This document shows, piece by piece, positions 32,132-41,867 of a DNA stretch of 64,000 nucleotides. This stretch comes from VRUE01 sp963704545 (GTDB lineage: Bacteria; Actinomycetota; Thermoleophilia; Solirubrobacterales; 70-9). Within the stretch, counting starts at the first letter, position 1; each line of letters opens with the position of its first letter. The translations under genes were made by a program, and so were the position numbers. The DNA is taken from contig OY969915.1 of assembly GCA_963704545.1 (NCBI GenBank), positions 1,364,001 through 1,428,000 of the forward strand. Reading direction: 5' to 3'. Under the pieces are notes generated by a model. The model did not search any database. It saw only the letters and a list, made by a program, of their open reading frames with translations, and was not told where the DNA came from.

Positions 32132-32626
32132 ATGGGTCAATTCGACTGGACACCAGAGGTCTACCTGGAGCGGATTCGCTCGCAGGTGCCGCGCTACGAC
32201 GAGCTGCAGGAGCAGGCGATCGCGGCGATCCCGTTCCCGCCCGAGCGGGTGCTCGAGCTCGGGATGGGGACCGGGGAGACGACCCGCCGCCTGATCGAGG
32301 CCCATCCCGACGTCTGGGTCGTCGGTCTCGATTCCAGCCCCGACATGGTCTTCCGCGCCCGCGAGACCTACGACGACGTCCAGCTCGCCCGCATGGAGGA
32401 CCCCCTGCCCGACGGCCCCTGGGACCTGGTCATCTCGGTCCTTTCCACCGGCGAGTTGAGCGACGAAGAGCTCCAGACCCTCTGCCGCCGAGTGAAGGAG
32501 CACTCCCGCTCCCTCGTCATCGCCGACTTCTTCGACTCAGACAAGCTCAGCGACCTGCTCGCCTGGTCCGGGGGCGAAGTCACCTGGCAAGCCGACGACC
32601 TGGCCGTCGTTCGCGCCGTGTACTGA
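32132..32626 (+). CDS. Class I SAM-dependent methyltransferase
   Basis: 164 aa. VLELGMGTGETTRRL is the SAM-binding motif I, VVGLDSSPDM motif II and WDLVISVLSTGELSD motif IV. The MGQFDWTPEVYLERIR start suits small actinobacterial methyltransferases of the UbiE/trans-aconitate type; ATG 32108 would add eight residues. The substrate is unknown. It lies between a family-A palindrome and rpmF, interrupting the usual yceD-rpmF neighbourhood, and may have moved in with the yceD rearrangement. Confidence 0.75.
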   Translation: MGQFDWTPEVYLERIRSQVPRYDELQEQAIAAIPFPPERVLELGMGTGETTRRLIEAHPDVWVVGLDSSPDMVFRARETYDDVQLARMEDPLPDGPWDLVISVLSTGELSDEELQTLCRRVKEHSRSLVIADFFDSDKLSDLLAWSGGEVTWQADDLAVVRAVY

Positions 32627-32655
32627 GGCTCGTAACCGCTACCATCCCGCGACCC

Positions 32656-32868
32656 ATGGCGGTCCCGAAGAAGAGAACTTCCAGTGCGCGTCGCGACAAG
32701 CGGCGGGCCAACCACAAGGCAGGCAAGGCTCCGCTCAGCCGCTGCCCTCGCTGCCACAGCCCGCGACTGCCGCATCGCGTCTGCCCCACTTGTGGCACGT
32801 ACGCCGGTCGCGAGGTGATCAAACACCCGATCGCCCAGCCTTCGGCCACGCCTGCCGACTCGGAGTAG
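32656..32868 (+). CDS. rpmF: 50S ribosomal protein L32
   Basis: 70 aa. MAVPKKRTSSARRDKRRANH is the standard L32 start, and two CxxC pairs (CPRCHSP and CPTCGTY) form the zinc site. TACCAT (32640-32645) lies 10 nt before the ATG, so leaderless, exactly as for rpmB. It is followed after 3 bp by plsX, the usual rpmF-plsX order. Confidence 0.95.
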   Translation: MAVPKKRTSSARRDKRRANHKAGKAPLSRCPRCHSPRLPHRVCPTCGTYAGREVIKHPIAQPSATPADSE

Positions 32869-32871
32869 CGC

Positions 32872-33906
32872 TTGGCGCCCAGGCCGACCGTGGCCCTGGA
32901 TGGCTTCGGGGCCGAGCAGGGGTTCGGCGTGCTCGCTGCGGGCGCGCGAATGGCGGCGGCGGACGGGATTCGGATCCGAGTCTTCGGTCCGCTGGAGGAG
33001 CTTGGACTGGATGACGTCGAGGGGGTTGAGGTCGTTGCCACCTCTGAGTCGATCGGCAACGAGGAGGACCCCGTCGCCGCGGTGCGCGCCAAGAAGGAGG
33101 CCTCGGTCGTGCGCGCCGTCGCCGACGTCGCCGAGGGCCGGGCTCAGGCGATGGCCAGCCCCGGCTCCACCGGCGCGACCATGGCCGCCGCCACCTTCGG
33201 CCTGCGGCGGCTGAAGGGCGTGCAGCGGCCGGCGCTCGCCGTGCAACTCCCCGTCCCCGGCAAGCCGGTGCTCTTCCTCGACGTCGGTGCCAACGTCGAG
33301 GTGCGCGCCCAGCACCTGGTCCAGTTCGCCTTCCTCGGCGCCGCCTTCAGCGAGGCAGTGCTCGGGGTCGAGCGGCCGCGCGTCGGCCTGCTCTCGGTCG
33401 GCGAGGAGGCGGGCAAGGGCCGCGAGGAGGTCGCCGAGGCCAACCGGATCCTCTCCGGGGTCGAGGGGATCGAGTTCGCCGGCAACGTCGAGGGGCGCGA
33501 CCTCCCGACCGGGGCGGCCGACGTCGTCGTCACCGACGGCTTCACCGGCAACGTCTCGCTGAAGCTGATGGAGGGGACGGCGAAGACCGTCACCGCTGCG
33601 ATCCGCGACGCCGCCCGCTCCAACCCGATTGCCGCGCTCGGCGGCCTGCTGATGCGCCCGGCGCTCGGCGGGCTGCGCCGCGAGCTGCACCCGGACACCA
33701 CCGGCGGCGCGATCCTGCTCGGGCTGAGAGGGGTCGCCGTGGTCGGCCACGGCAGCTCCGGGGCCGAGGGGATCGCCAACGCGGTCCGGCTCGCGGCCCG
33801 CTGCGCCGAGGTTGATGCGGTCGGCCGCACGTCGGCACTGCTGCGCGAGGGCGGCGCCGGCCGGGCCGCGCTCGCCGGTGAGCGTGACGCCGGGAGCGAC
33901 GCGTGA
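32872..33906 (+). CDS. plsX: Phosphate acyltransferase PlsX
   Basis: Makes acyl-phosphate from acyl-ACP for phospholipid synthesis. Supporting features are SESIGNEEDPVAAVR, MASPGSTGATMA (usual SGGNTGA), LLSVGEEAGKG, NVEGRDLPTGAADVVVTDGF and GNVSLKLMEG. The N-terminal motif that normally reads DxMGGD is replaced by LDGFGAEQGFG, so the usual Asp-Met-Gly-Gly-Asp signature is missing. TTG 32872 is used, 3 bp after rpmF. 344 aa is normal. Confidence 0.88.
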   Translation: MAPRPTVALDGFGAEQGFGVLAAGARMAAADGIRIRVFGPLEELGLDDVEGVEVVATSESIGNEEDPVAAVRAKKEASVVRAVADVAEGRAQAMASPGSTGATMAAATFGLRRLKGVQRPALAVQLPVPGKPVLFLDVGANVEVRAQHLVQFAFLGAAFSEAVLGVERPRVGLLSVGEEAGKGREEVAEANRILSGVEGIEFAGNVEGRDLPTGAADVVVTDGFTGNVSLKLMEGTAKTVTAAIRDAARSNPIAALGGLLMRPALGGLRRELHPDTTGGAILLGLRGVAVVGHGSSGAEGIANAVRLAARCAEVDAVGRTSALLREGGAGRAALAGERDAGSDA

Positions 33907-33918
33907 TAGGAACTAGTG

Positions 33919-34074
33919 GTGGGACAGGCAACGCTCACCGGTTTCTGGACGGCCTCGGATGATCGCCGGGCGGCGTCCTCGGTCGCCGAAATAGCGTTGC
34001 TATTCCGACTCCCTGTGTCCTTGCCCGACGACCCCCGAGTCTCGCCAGAATCCCGGCAGCGTTGCCGGTCACAC
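33919..34074. repeat. Family-A repeat, copy 3, in a long imperfect palindrome
   Basis: GGCAACGCT (33927-33935) pairs with AGCGTTGCC (34058-34066) within longer imperfect arms. The middle (about 33974-34023) is GCGTCCTCGGTCGCC, an AATAGC/GCTATT hairpin and GACTCCCTGTGTCCTT. The whole 156 nt can fold as one rod. It lies between plsX and acpP. Confidence 0.8.
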
Positions 34075-34082
34075 CACTGCCG

Positions 34083-34328
34083 ATGACCCGCGAGGAAGTC
34101 CTCACCCTGGTGCGCGAGCACCTCGCCGAGGAGCTCGAAGTCGACGCCGCCGGGATCGCCGAGGGGACCCGCTTCAAGGAGGACCTCGACGCCGACTCGC
34201 TCGATCTCTACGAGCTTGTGATGGAGCTCGAGGACACCTACGGGATCTCCGTCTCCGAGGAGCAGGCGGCCAGGATCGCCACGGTCGGCGATGCGGTCGA
34301 GTTCGTGCTCGAGCACGCGCCGGCGTGA
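34083..34328 (+). CDS. acpP: Acyl carrier protein
   Basis: 81 aa acidic protein with the phosphopantetheine site in DLDADSLDLYELVMELE (Ser in DSLDL). The helix content and the ISVSEEQAARIATVGD segment are typical. ATG 34083 is chosen for length; the frame opens at 34062. Order plsX-acpP-rnc is widespread and couples fatty acid and phospholipid synthesis. Its 3' end overlaps the rnc GTG. Confidence 0.93.
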   Translation: MTREEVLTLVREHLAEELEVDAAGIAEGTRFKEDLDADSLDLYELVMELEDTYGISVSEEQAARIATVGDAVEFVLEHAPA

Positions 34329-34996
34329 GCACGCTGGCGGAACTGATCCAGGACCTCCCCGAGGACCTGCGCCGCCAGGCGCTCACCCACTCCTCCTGGA
34401 CCGACGAGCGGGCCGAGTCCTACGAGCGCCTCGCCTACCTCGGCGACAGCGTGCTCGCCCTCGCCGTCGCCCGCGACCTCGTCGCCCGCTTTCCCAGTGA
34501 AGACGCGGGCGAACTGACCAAGATCCACAACCAGGCGGTGAGCGGCGTCTCCTGCGCCGAGGTAGGCCGCGAGCTGGGCGTGCCCGAGTTGCTGCGCGAG
34601 GCGGAGCCGGAGGAGCTGCAGGTCGGGATCCCGGCCGAGGTGCTGCTCAGCGGAGAGCGGCCCCTGCCGGAGGCGACCGAGGCCCTGATCGGTGCCTGCT
34701 TCTTAGCCTTCGGCTTCGAGCGGATCGCCGATGCGATCGCCGCCGCCTTCGAGCCGCGGGTCGAGCATGCGGCGGAGCACAGGATCGACTTCAAGTCCGC
34801 CCTGCAGGAGCTGCTCGCCCGCCGCCGCGCGAACGTAAGCTACGAGGTGACCGGCGAATCCGGGCCACCGCACCGTCGCAAGTTCGAAGTCGCGGCGATC
34901 GTCGACTCCGAGCGGGTCGGCGAGGGGATGGGCCGGAGCAAGAAGATTGCCGAGCAGGACGCGGCCGAGCAGGCGCTGAAGCGCCTCGGCGGGTAG
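34325..34996 (+). CDS. rnc: Ribonuclease III
   Basis: Cuts double-stranded RNA, including rRNA precursors. The nuclease domain shows ERLAYLGDSVLALAVA (signature, usually ERLEFLGDAVL), HNQAVSG and EATEALIGACF with the catalytic Glu/Asp. The C-terminal dsRNA-binding domain is DFKSALQELL to AEQDAAEQALKRL. GTG 34325 overlaps the acpP stop by 4 bp. 223 aa is normal. Confidence 0.95.
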   Translation: MSTLAELIQDLPEDLRRQALTHSSWTDERAESYERLAYLGDSVLALAVARDLVARFPSEDAGELTKIHNQAVSGVSCAEVGRELGVPELLREAEPEELQVGIPAEVLLSGERPLPEATEALIGACFLAFGFERIADAIAAAFEPRVEHAAEHRIDFKSALQELLARRRANVSYEVTGESGPPHRRKFEVAAIVDSERVGEGMGRSKKIAEQDAAEQALKRLGG

Positions 34997-35060
34997 TGAT
35001 GCGCGTCGCGTCCGACCGAGAAGAGAGCCTTAGGGCTCCGGGGACCAGGGACCAGAACAG

Positions 35061-37532
35061 ATGTATCTGAGATCGATAGAGATGAAGGGGTTCAAGTCGT
35101 TCCCCGAGCGGGAGAGGCTCGAGTTCTCCCCTGGCGTCAGCGTGATCGTCGGCCCCAACGGCTCGGGCAAGTCGAACATCACCGACGCCGTGCTCTGGGC
35201 ACTCGGCGAGCAGAGCCCCGGCGCGATCCGCGGCGCCTCGATGCAGGACGTGATCTCCGCCGGTGGCAAGGGGGTCGGCCAGCGCCGCATGGCCGAAGTC
35301 GAGGTCACGATCGACAACTCCGAGGGCCGCGCCGCGACCGAGCTCTCCGAGGTCGCGGTCAAGCGCACGCTGGACCGCTCCGGCGACGGCGGCTACCGCC
35401 TCAACGGCGCCCGCTGCCGCCTCGTCGACGTCACCGAGGTGCTCTCCGACACCAACCTCGGCCGCGAGATGCACTCGGTGATCAGCCAGGGCCGGGTCGA
35501 GTCGATCGTCCACTCCAAGCCGCGCGAGCGGCGCCTGCTCGTCGAGGAGGCGGCCGGTCTCGGCAAGCACCGCAAACGCCGTCGCCGGGCCGAGCTGAAG
35601 CTGCGCGCGGCGCGCGACAACCTTGACCGGGCACTCGACCTCGAGCGCGAGGCGCGGGCGCGCCTGCGGCCGCTGAAGCGCCAGGCGCAGGCGGCCGAGC
35701 TGGGGGCGCGGATCGAGCGCGAGGAGCTCGGGCTGCGCGGCCAGCTCGTCGCCGAGGAACTTCGCTTCGGCGCAGACCGCGCCGCGGCGGCCGAAAAGGC
35801 GGCGCAGGAGGCACGGGCGCAGCGGGCGACGCTGGAGAAGCAGCTCGCCGAGGTGAGCGAGAAGCGGCGTGCCGCCGAGGAGCGCTTCGCCGCCCGCGAC
35901 CGCGACCGCACCCAGGCCTGGGGCGTGCTGACCAAGCTGCGCGGCGAGCAGCAGCGGGTCGCCGTGCGCGCGGCGAGCCTCGGCGGTCGCGAGGGCGAGC
36001 TCGCCGCCGGCCTGGAGGCGCTGCGCGCCGAGCTCGGACCGCTGACGCTCGACGTCGGCGACGGCGCCGCGCCGGGCGAGCGGGCGCGCAAGCTCGAGGA
36101 GGAGCTGGGCGAGATCGAGGCCGGTCTCTCGGCCGCCGCCGACGGGCTCGAGCGGGCGCGTGCGGTGGACGCCGGCGAGAATGCCCGCGAGGCCGCCCTC
36201 GGTGCGGTGCGCAGCGGCGCCGAGCGCGCCACGCGCCACGCGCGGCGGGCAGAGGGCCTGCTCGGCGAGCGCCACCGCGAGCAGTTGCGCAGGCGGCTCG
36301 CGGCCGGCGAGGAGCTGCTCGGCGACGTTCGCGCCGCAGCCGCCGCGGCAACCGCCGCAGAGGCTGCGATCCGGGCCCGGGTCGAGCGGATCGAGCAGCG
36401 CGTCGTCGGCGGCGAGGACGACGGCGACGAGATCGCCGAGGAGATGCGCGCCTGTTCACAGCGGGAGTACGAGTTGCAATCCGAGATGAGCGCCGCCTCC
36501 GATCGCCTCACCGAGGTCGAGGTCGAGGCCGCGCACCTCGGCGACCGGCGCGCCGAGGCGGCGAAGGAGCTCGCCTCGATCGCCGAGCGCCTGGGCGAGG
36601 AGGTCGAGGCCGCGGAACAGGCCCTGAGCGAGGAGGAGCGGACCGACATCGACCGCCGGCTCGAGCGGCTGGAGCGCCGCCGCGCCCAGATCGGCCCGGT
36701 CAACCCGCTGGCCGAGCGCGAGTACGAGGAGGCGCGCGAGCACGTCGAGTCGCTGCAGGCCCAGCGCGAGGACACCGAGCGCGGGATGCGAGAGCTGGAG
36801 ACGCTGATCCGCGACATCGACCGCGAGATCGAGCGTGCATTCGAGCAGACCTTCGAGGCGACAGCGAAGAACTTCGAGGAGATGGTCGAGCATCTTTTCC
36901 CCGGCGGCCGCGGCGCCCTGCGCCGGGTCAGCCTGCGCCCGGTGCGCGACGCGGCCGCAGACGAGGAGGCAACAGAGGCAGAGGGCGGGGATGAGGACGA
37001 GGCCGAGGAAGAGCGCGAGGAGCTCGGCGTCGAGATCGAGGTCACCCCCGCCGGCAAGTCGACCCGCAAGCTCTCGCTGCTGTCGGGCGGTGAGAAGTCG
37101 CTGGTCGCGATCGCCTTCGTCTTCGCCGTCTTCCTCGCCCGGCCCTGCCCCTTCTACATCCTCGACGAGGTCGAGGCCGCCCTCGACGACGCCAACATCG
37201 ACCGCTTCCTGCAGCTGATCCGTCGCTTCTCCGACCGCGCCCAGTTCGTCATCGTCACCCACCAGAAACGCACGATGGACGCAGCCGACGTCCTCTACGG
37301 GGTGAGCATGGGCGGCGACGGGGTCACCAAGGTCGTCTCCCGGAAGCTGCCGCGCGAAGTTGAGGAAGACTCAGGACGCGACGAGAGGCAAACGCCCTCC
37401 CAGACCCCTCCTCCGTTTGCGGGCGTCGCCGGCGAGGGCGAAGAGGAGGATCTCGGCGTGTCACGCGCTCCCGGCCTGATCGGCGAGCAACCCGCCGCAA
37501 CCGCCCCGCCGGGCTCAGTCGAAGCCGCCTAG
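35061..37532 (+). CDS. smc: SMC-family chromosome segregation ATPase, shortened and apparently hinge-less
   Basis: 823 aa against roughly 1150-1200 in most bacteria. The N-terminal head is complete: VGPNGSGKSNITDAVLWALG (Walker A, about 31-50) and SVISQGRVESIV (Q-loop region). The C-terminal head has LLSGGEKSLVAIAF (signature, about 673) and FYILDEVEAALDD (Walker B, about 696). Between about residues 175 and 630 lies only charged coiled coil. I see no globular Gly-rich hinge, no zinc-hook CxxC and no frameshift. A Pro/Glu-rich tail of about 70 residues follows the head. Position after rnc and near ftsY is that of standard smc. Partners ScpA and ScpB are not in the window. Confidence 0.85.
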   Translation: MYLRSIEMKGFKSFPERERLEFSPGVSVIVGPNGSGKSNITDAVLWALGEQSPGAIRGASMQDVISAGGKGVGQRRMAEVEVTIDNSEGRAATELSEVAVKRTLDRSGDGGYRLNGARCRLVDVTEVLSDTNLGREMHSVISQGRVESIVHSKPRERRLLVEEAAGLGKHRKRRRRAELKLRAARDNLDRALDLEREARARLRPLKRQAQAAELGARIEREELGLRGQLVAEELRFGADRAAAAEKAAQEARAQRATLEKQLAEVSEKRRAAEERFAARDRDRTQAWGVLTKLRGEQQRVAVRAASLGGREGELAAGLEALRAELGPLTLDVGDGAAPGERARKLEEELGEIEAGLSAAADGLERARAVDAGENAREAALGAVRSGAERATRHARRAEGLLGERHREQLRRRLAAGEELLGDVRAAAAAATAAEAAIRARVERIEQRVVGGEDDGDEIAEEMRACSQREYELQSEMSAASDRLTEVEVEAAHLGDRRAEAAKELASIAERLGEEVEAAEQALSEEERTDIDRRLERLERRRAQIGPVNPLAEREYEEAREHVESLQAQREDTERGMRELETLIRDIDREIERAFEQTFEATAKNFEEMVEHLFPGGRGALRRVSLRPVRDAAADEEATEAEGGDEDEAEEEREELGVEIEVTPAGKSTRKLSLLSGGEKSLVAIAFVFAVFLARPCPFYILDEVEAALDDANIDRFLQLIRRFSDRAQFVIVTHQKRTMDAADVLYGVSMGGDGVTKVVSRKLPREVEEDSGRDERQTPSQTPPPFAGVAGEGEEEDLGVSRAPGLIGEQPAATAPPGSVEAA

Positions 37533-37542
37533 CTCCTGACCA

Positions 37543-37581
37543 GATCCGTATTCACCGTCGATAAGACGGCGAATACGGATC
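37543..37581. repeat. Fully paired hairpin after smc
   Basis: GATCCGTATTC (37543-37553) pairs with GAATACGGATC (37571-37581), and inside CCGTC pairs with GACGG around GATAA. All but two bases of the stem are paired. There is no T-run, so it is not a textbook intrinsic terminator. Confidence 0.7.
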
Positions 37582-37665
37582 GGGCTGCCCCAGCCCTTAA
37601 AGAAAATCGAACGTTCCCAGAGCGGGGTCGCGCTACCCTCGGCTCAGGGGAAGGAAAGGAGAACG

Positions 37666-39156
37666 GTGTCCCAACGCCACATGGACAGGCTCACGTCATT
37701 CGACACGTCGTTCCTGACCAACGAGAAGTCCAATGGGCACATGGCGATCGGCGCCGTGCTCGTCTGCGATGGCGAACCGCCCAGCCACGAGGACTTCCTC
37801 ACCAGTATCCGCAGCCGCCTGCACCTGCTGCCCCGTCTGCGCCAGCGCCTCGCCTTCCCGCCGCTGAATCTGGGCCGTCCGTTCTGGGTCGACCATCCCG
37901 ACTTCGACATCCACGACCATGTGCGCCGCGTCGCCGTCGCCGCCCCCGGCACCGAGGAGCAGTTCCGCGAGCTGGTCGCCTCGGCCTTCTCGCCGCCGCT
38001 GGACCGTTCGCGCCCGCTCTGGGAGCTGTGGCTGGTCGAGGGCCTCGAAGGCGGCCGCTTCGGAATCGTCTACAAGACCCATCACGCGCTCGCCGACGGG
38101 ATCTCGGCGGTGGACATCGGCACGCTGCTCTTCGATATCGAACCGAAGGCCGAGCCCGATCGCAGCGAGGAGCCCTGGAACCCCAGCGTGCCCCCAACGC
38201 GGGTGGGCCTGCTGAAGCAGGCCGTCCTCGGCTTCGGGTCGACGTTCTCGCGCACCGCCCGCTGGCTGCTGGCGGCCCTGCGCGCGCCGCGCCGCGCCGC
38301 CAAACGCGCAGCCGACGGGGTCATCGGCCTCTGGGAGGTGACCTGGAACCTGGCGAAGCCGGCGCCGAAAGTGCCGCTCAACGTCGAGATCGGCAGCGAG
38401 CGCTGCTTCTACGGCACCCGCTGCGATCTCGGCGAGTTCAAACGGATCAAGAACGCGCTCGGCGGGACGGTCAACGACGTCTCCCTGGCGGTTGCCGCCG
38501 GTGCCCTGCGCAGCTGGATGCTCGACCGCGAGCTGGAGACCGAGGGGGTCGAGCTGCAGGCTCTGGTCCCGGTCTCGATCCGGACCGAGAACGAACACGG
38601 CGAGCTGGGCAACCGGCTGACGGCGATGCGCGGCCCGCTGCCGGTAGGGGTCGCCGACCCGGCCGAGCGCCTGCGGATCGTCTCCAAGGCGATGGACGAT
38701 CTCAAGGCCTCCAAGCAGCCGCTCGGGGCGGAGGCGATCTGGGGCCTCAACGACTGGTTCCGCGACTTCGCACCGCCGCTGCTGCTGGCGCCGACCGCGG
38801 CGATCAACTTCTCGACCCGGCTCTTCAACCTGCTCGTCACCAACTTCCCGGGGCCGCAGATCCCGCTGTACGTGTTGGGCCGCGAGCTGGTCGAGGTCTA
38901 CCCGGTCGGCTTCCTCGCCCGCCGCCACGCGCTGGCGATCGCGATCATCAGCTACAACGGCTCGGTCGGCTTCGGGCTGCTCGGCGATCGCGACTCCCTC
39001 GGCGACCTCGAGCGGCTCGGCTCGTACGTCGACGGTGCCGTCGAGGAGCTCCGGCTTGCGGCCGGGATAGCCTCCCCCGGCAGATCCGATGACGACGACT
39101 TGGCAGGAGATACTCAACCTGGGTTCGCGCGAGAGCGCGAACGCCTCGGCGGCTGA
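37666..39156 (+). CDS. Wax ester synthase / diacylglycerol acyltransferase (WS/DGAT)
   Basis: 496 aa. The catalytic HHxxxDG motif is intact in KTHHALADGISAVD. Other family blocks are RPLWELWLVEGL, GGTVNDVSLAVAAGAL and VTNFPGPQIPLYV. Such enzymes esterify fatty alcohols or diacylglycerol with acyl-CoA and make storage lipids in actinobacteria. A clear Shine-Dalgarno (AAAGGAG) lies about 7 nt before GTG 37666, unlike most neighbours. It interrupts the usual smc-ftsY adjacency, and its last 68 bp overlap the start of ftsY. Confidence 0.88.
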   Translation: MSQRHMDRLTSFDTSFLTNEKSNGHMAIGAVLVCDGEPPSHEDFLTSIRSRLHLLPRLRQRLAFPPLNLGRPFWVDHPDFDIHDHVRRVAVAAPGTEEQFRELVASAFSPPLDRSRPLWELWLVEGLEGGRFGIVYKTHHALADGISAVDIGTLLFDIEPKAEPDRSEEPWNPSVPPTRVGLLKQAVLGFGSTFSRTARWLLAALRAPRRAAKRAADGVIGLWEVTWNLAKPAPKVPLNVEIGSERCFYGTRCDLGEFKRIKNALGGTVNDVSLAVAAGALRSWMLDRELETEGVELQALVPVSIRTENEHGELGNRLTAMRGPLPVGVADPAERLRIVSKAMDDLKASKQPLGAEAIWGLNDWFRDFAPPLLLAPTAAINFSTRLFNLLVTNFPGPQIPLYVLGRELVEVYPVGFLARRHALAIAIISYNGSVGFGLLGDRDSLGDLERLGSYVDGAVEELRLAAGIASPGRSDDDDLAGDTQPGFARERERLGG

Positions 39157-40084
39157 GGACGCCGAGCAGCGCCGCGGCGTCTTCCGCCGCCTGCGCGAGA
39201 GCCTCTCCAAGAGCCGTAAGGCGCTTGCCGAGGAGGTCTCGGCCAGCTTCTTCGACCGCATCGACGAGGAGACCTGGGAGCGGCTGGAGGAGGCCCTGAT
39301 CCTGGCCGACGCCGGGGCGCCGACGACGGCCAAGGTGGTCGAGCGGCTCGAGCACGAGGTCGAGGGCGGCAGCGTCGCCGCCGACGGTGAGGCCGTGCGC
39401 GCCCGCCTGATCGAGATCCTCGCCGAGGTGGCCAGCACGGGCCGGGCCCCGATCGACCTCAGCGGCGAGCCGGCGGTGCTGCTGATGGTCGGCGTCAACG
39501 GCACCGGCAAGACGACGACGATCGGCAAGGTCGCCTGGCACCTCTCGCAGGAGTTCGGCCTCTCCGTCGTCCTCGGCGCCGCCGACACCTACCGCGCCGC
39601 CGCCGCCGAGCAGCTCGCCGAGTGGGCCGACAGAGCGGGTGCCGAGCTGGTCCGCGGGGAAGAGGGAGCGGACCCGGGCTCGGTCGCCTTTGACGCGGTC
39701 GAGGCCGCCCGCGCCCGCGGCGCCGACGTGGTCATCGTCGACACCGCGGGCCGCCTCCACACCCAGACCAACCTGATGGACGAGCTGGCCAAGGTCCGCC
39801 GCGTGATCGCCAAGCAGCTCCCCGGCGCCCCCCACGAGACCCTCCTCTCGATCGACGCCACCACCGGCCAGAACGGCCTGCGCCAGGCAAAGATCTTCGC
39901 CGAGGCCGCCGAGGTAGACGGCGTCGTCCTCACCAAGCTCGACGGCACCGCCAAGGGCGGCATAGTCCTAGCCATAGCCGACGATCTCGGCATCCCCGTG
40001 AAGCTGATCGGCGTAGGCGAGACGCTCGAGGACCTGCGTCCGTTCGACCCGACCGACTTCGCCAACGCCCTCCTCGCCGAGTGA
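39089..40084 (+). CDS. ftsY: Signal recognition particle receptor FtsY
   Basis: GTPase receptor for SRP at the membrane. The N domain is followed by the G domain: GVNGTGKTTTIGKVA (G1), AADTYRAAAAEQL, VDTAGRLHTQTNLMDEL (G3), TKLDGTAKGG (G4) and GVGETLEDLRPF. 331 aa is the short form, lacking the acidic N-terminal A domain. The ATG lies inside the preceding acyltransferase gene (68-bp overlap). Confidence 0.95.
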   Translation: MTTTWQEILNLGSRESANASAAEDAEQRRGVFRRLRESLSKSRKALAEEVSASFFDRIDEETWERLEEALILADAGAPTTAKVVERLEHEVEGGSVAADGEAVRARLIEILAEVASTGRAPIDLSGEPAVLLMVGVNGTGKTTTIGKVAWHLSQEFGLSVVLGAADTYRAAAAEQLAEWADRAGAELVRGEEGADPGSVAFDAVEAARARGADVVIVDTAGRLHTQTNLMDELAKVRRVIAKQLPGAPHETLLSIDATTGQNGLRQAKIFAEAAEVDGVVLTKLDGTAKGGIVLAIADDLGIPVKLIGVGETLEDLRPFDPTDFANALLAE

Positions 40085-40086
40085 CC

Positions 40087-40206
40087 GTGCGGTCGTAGTT
40101 CCCCTCGTTATGCGGTGGGAAATGCGACACCAACAGGGCGATGGCATGCGAGCGATGCTTGCGGTCGTAGTTCCCGCCGCTATGCGGAAGGAAATACGAC
40201 CGCAAC
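40087..40206. repeat. Two tandem related hairpins between ftsY and ffh
   Basis: Two copies (40087-40132 and 40159-40206) of a unit that begins TGCGGTCGTAGTTCCC and contains TATGCGG, then GGAAAT and a CGAC arm. The second forms a near-perfect stem (TTGCGGTCGTAGTT with AAATACGACCGCAA). Tip sequences differ between the two. Confidence 0.75.
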
Positions 40207-40227
40207 GGCGCGGTTAAGCTGCGGGCA

Positions 40228-41595
<1,368 letters not shown>

Positions 41596-41610
41596 CCTGC
41601 CGCAGTCCAT

Positions 41611-41865
41611 ATGGCAGTCCGAATCAGACTAAGACGCGTCGGGTCGAAGAAGAACCCGATCTGGCGGATCGTCGTCGCCGACAAGCGCTCCCCGCGCGAC
41701 GGTCGCACGATCGAGACGATCGGCCAGTACAACCCGCAGACGGAGCCCTCGACGATCGAGCTCGACGAGGAGCGCGCCAAGCACTGGCTCGAGCACGGCG
41801 CCCAGCCGTCGGAGACCGTCGCCACGCTGCTGCGCACCAAGGGCATCGCCGCCTCGGGCAGCTAG
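41611..41865 (+). CDS. rpsP: 30S ribosomal protein S16
   Basis: 84 aa. MAVRIRLRRVGSKKNPIWRI, VVADKRSPRDGR and ETIGQYNPQ are the S16 signature. It follows ffh after 15 bp (TAACCT at 41593-41598 lies 12 nt before the ATG) and is followed by khpA after 2 bp, the standard order. Confidence 0.96.
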   Translation: MAVRIRLRRVGSKKNPIWRIVVADKRSPRDGRTIETIGQYNPQTEPSTIELDEERAKHWLEHGAQPSETVATLLRTKGIAASGS

Positions 41866-41867
41866 CC

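Noticed and set aside
37388..37421. Another coding palindrome in the smc tail (GCAAACG/CGTTTGC)
   Set aside because: Only 7-bp arms in a low-complexity Pro/Glu-rich tail, too weak to separate from chance.
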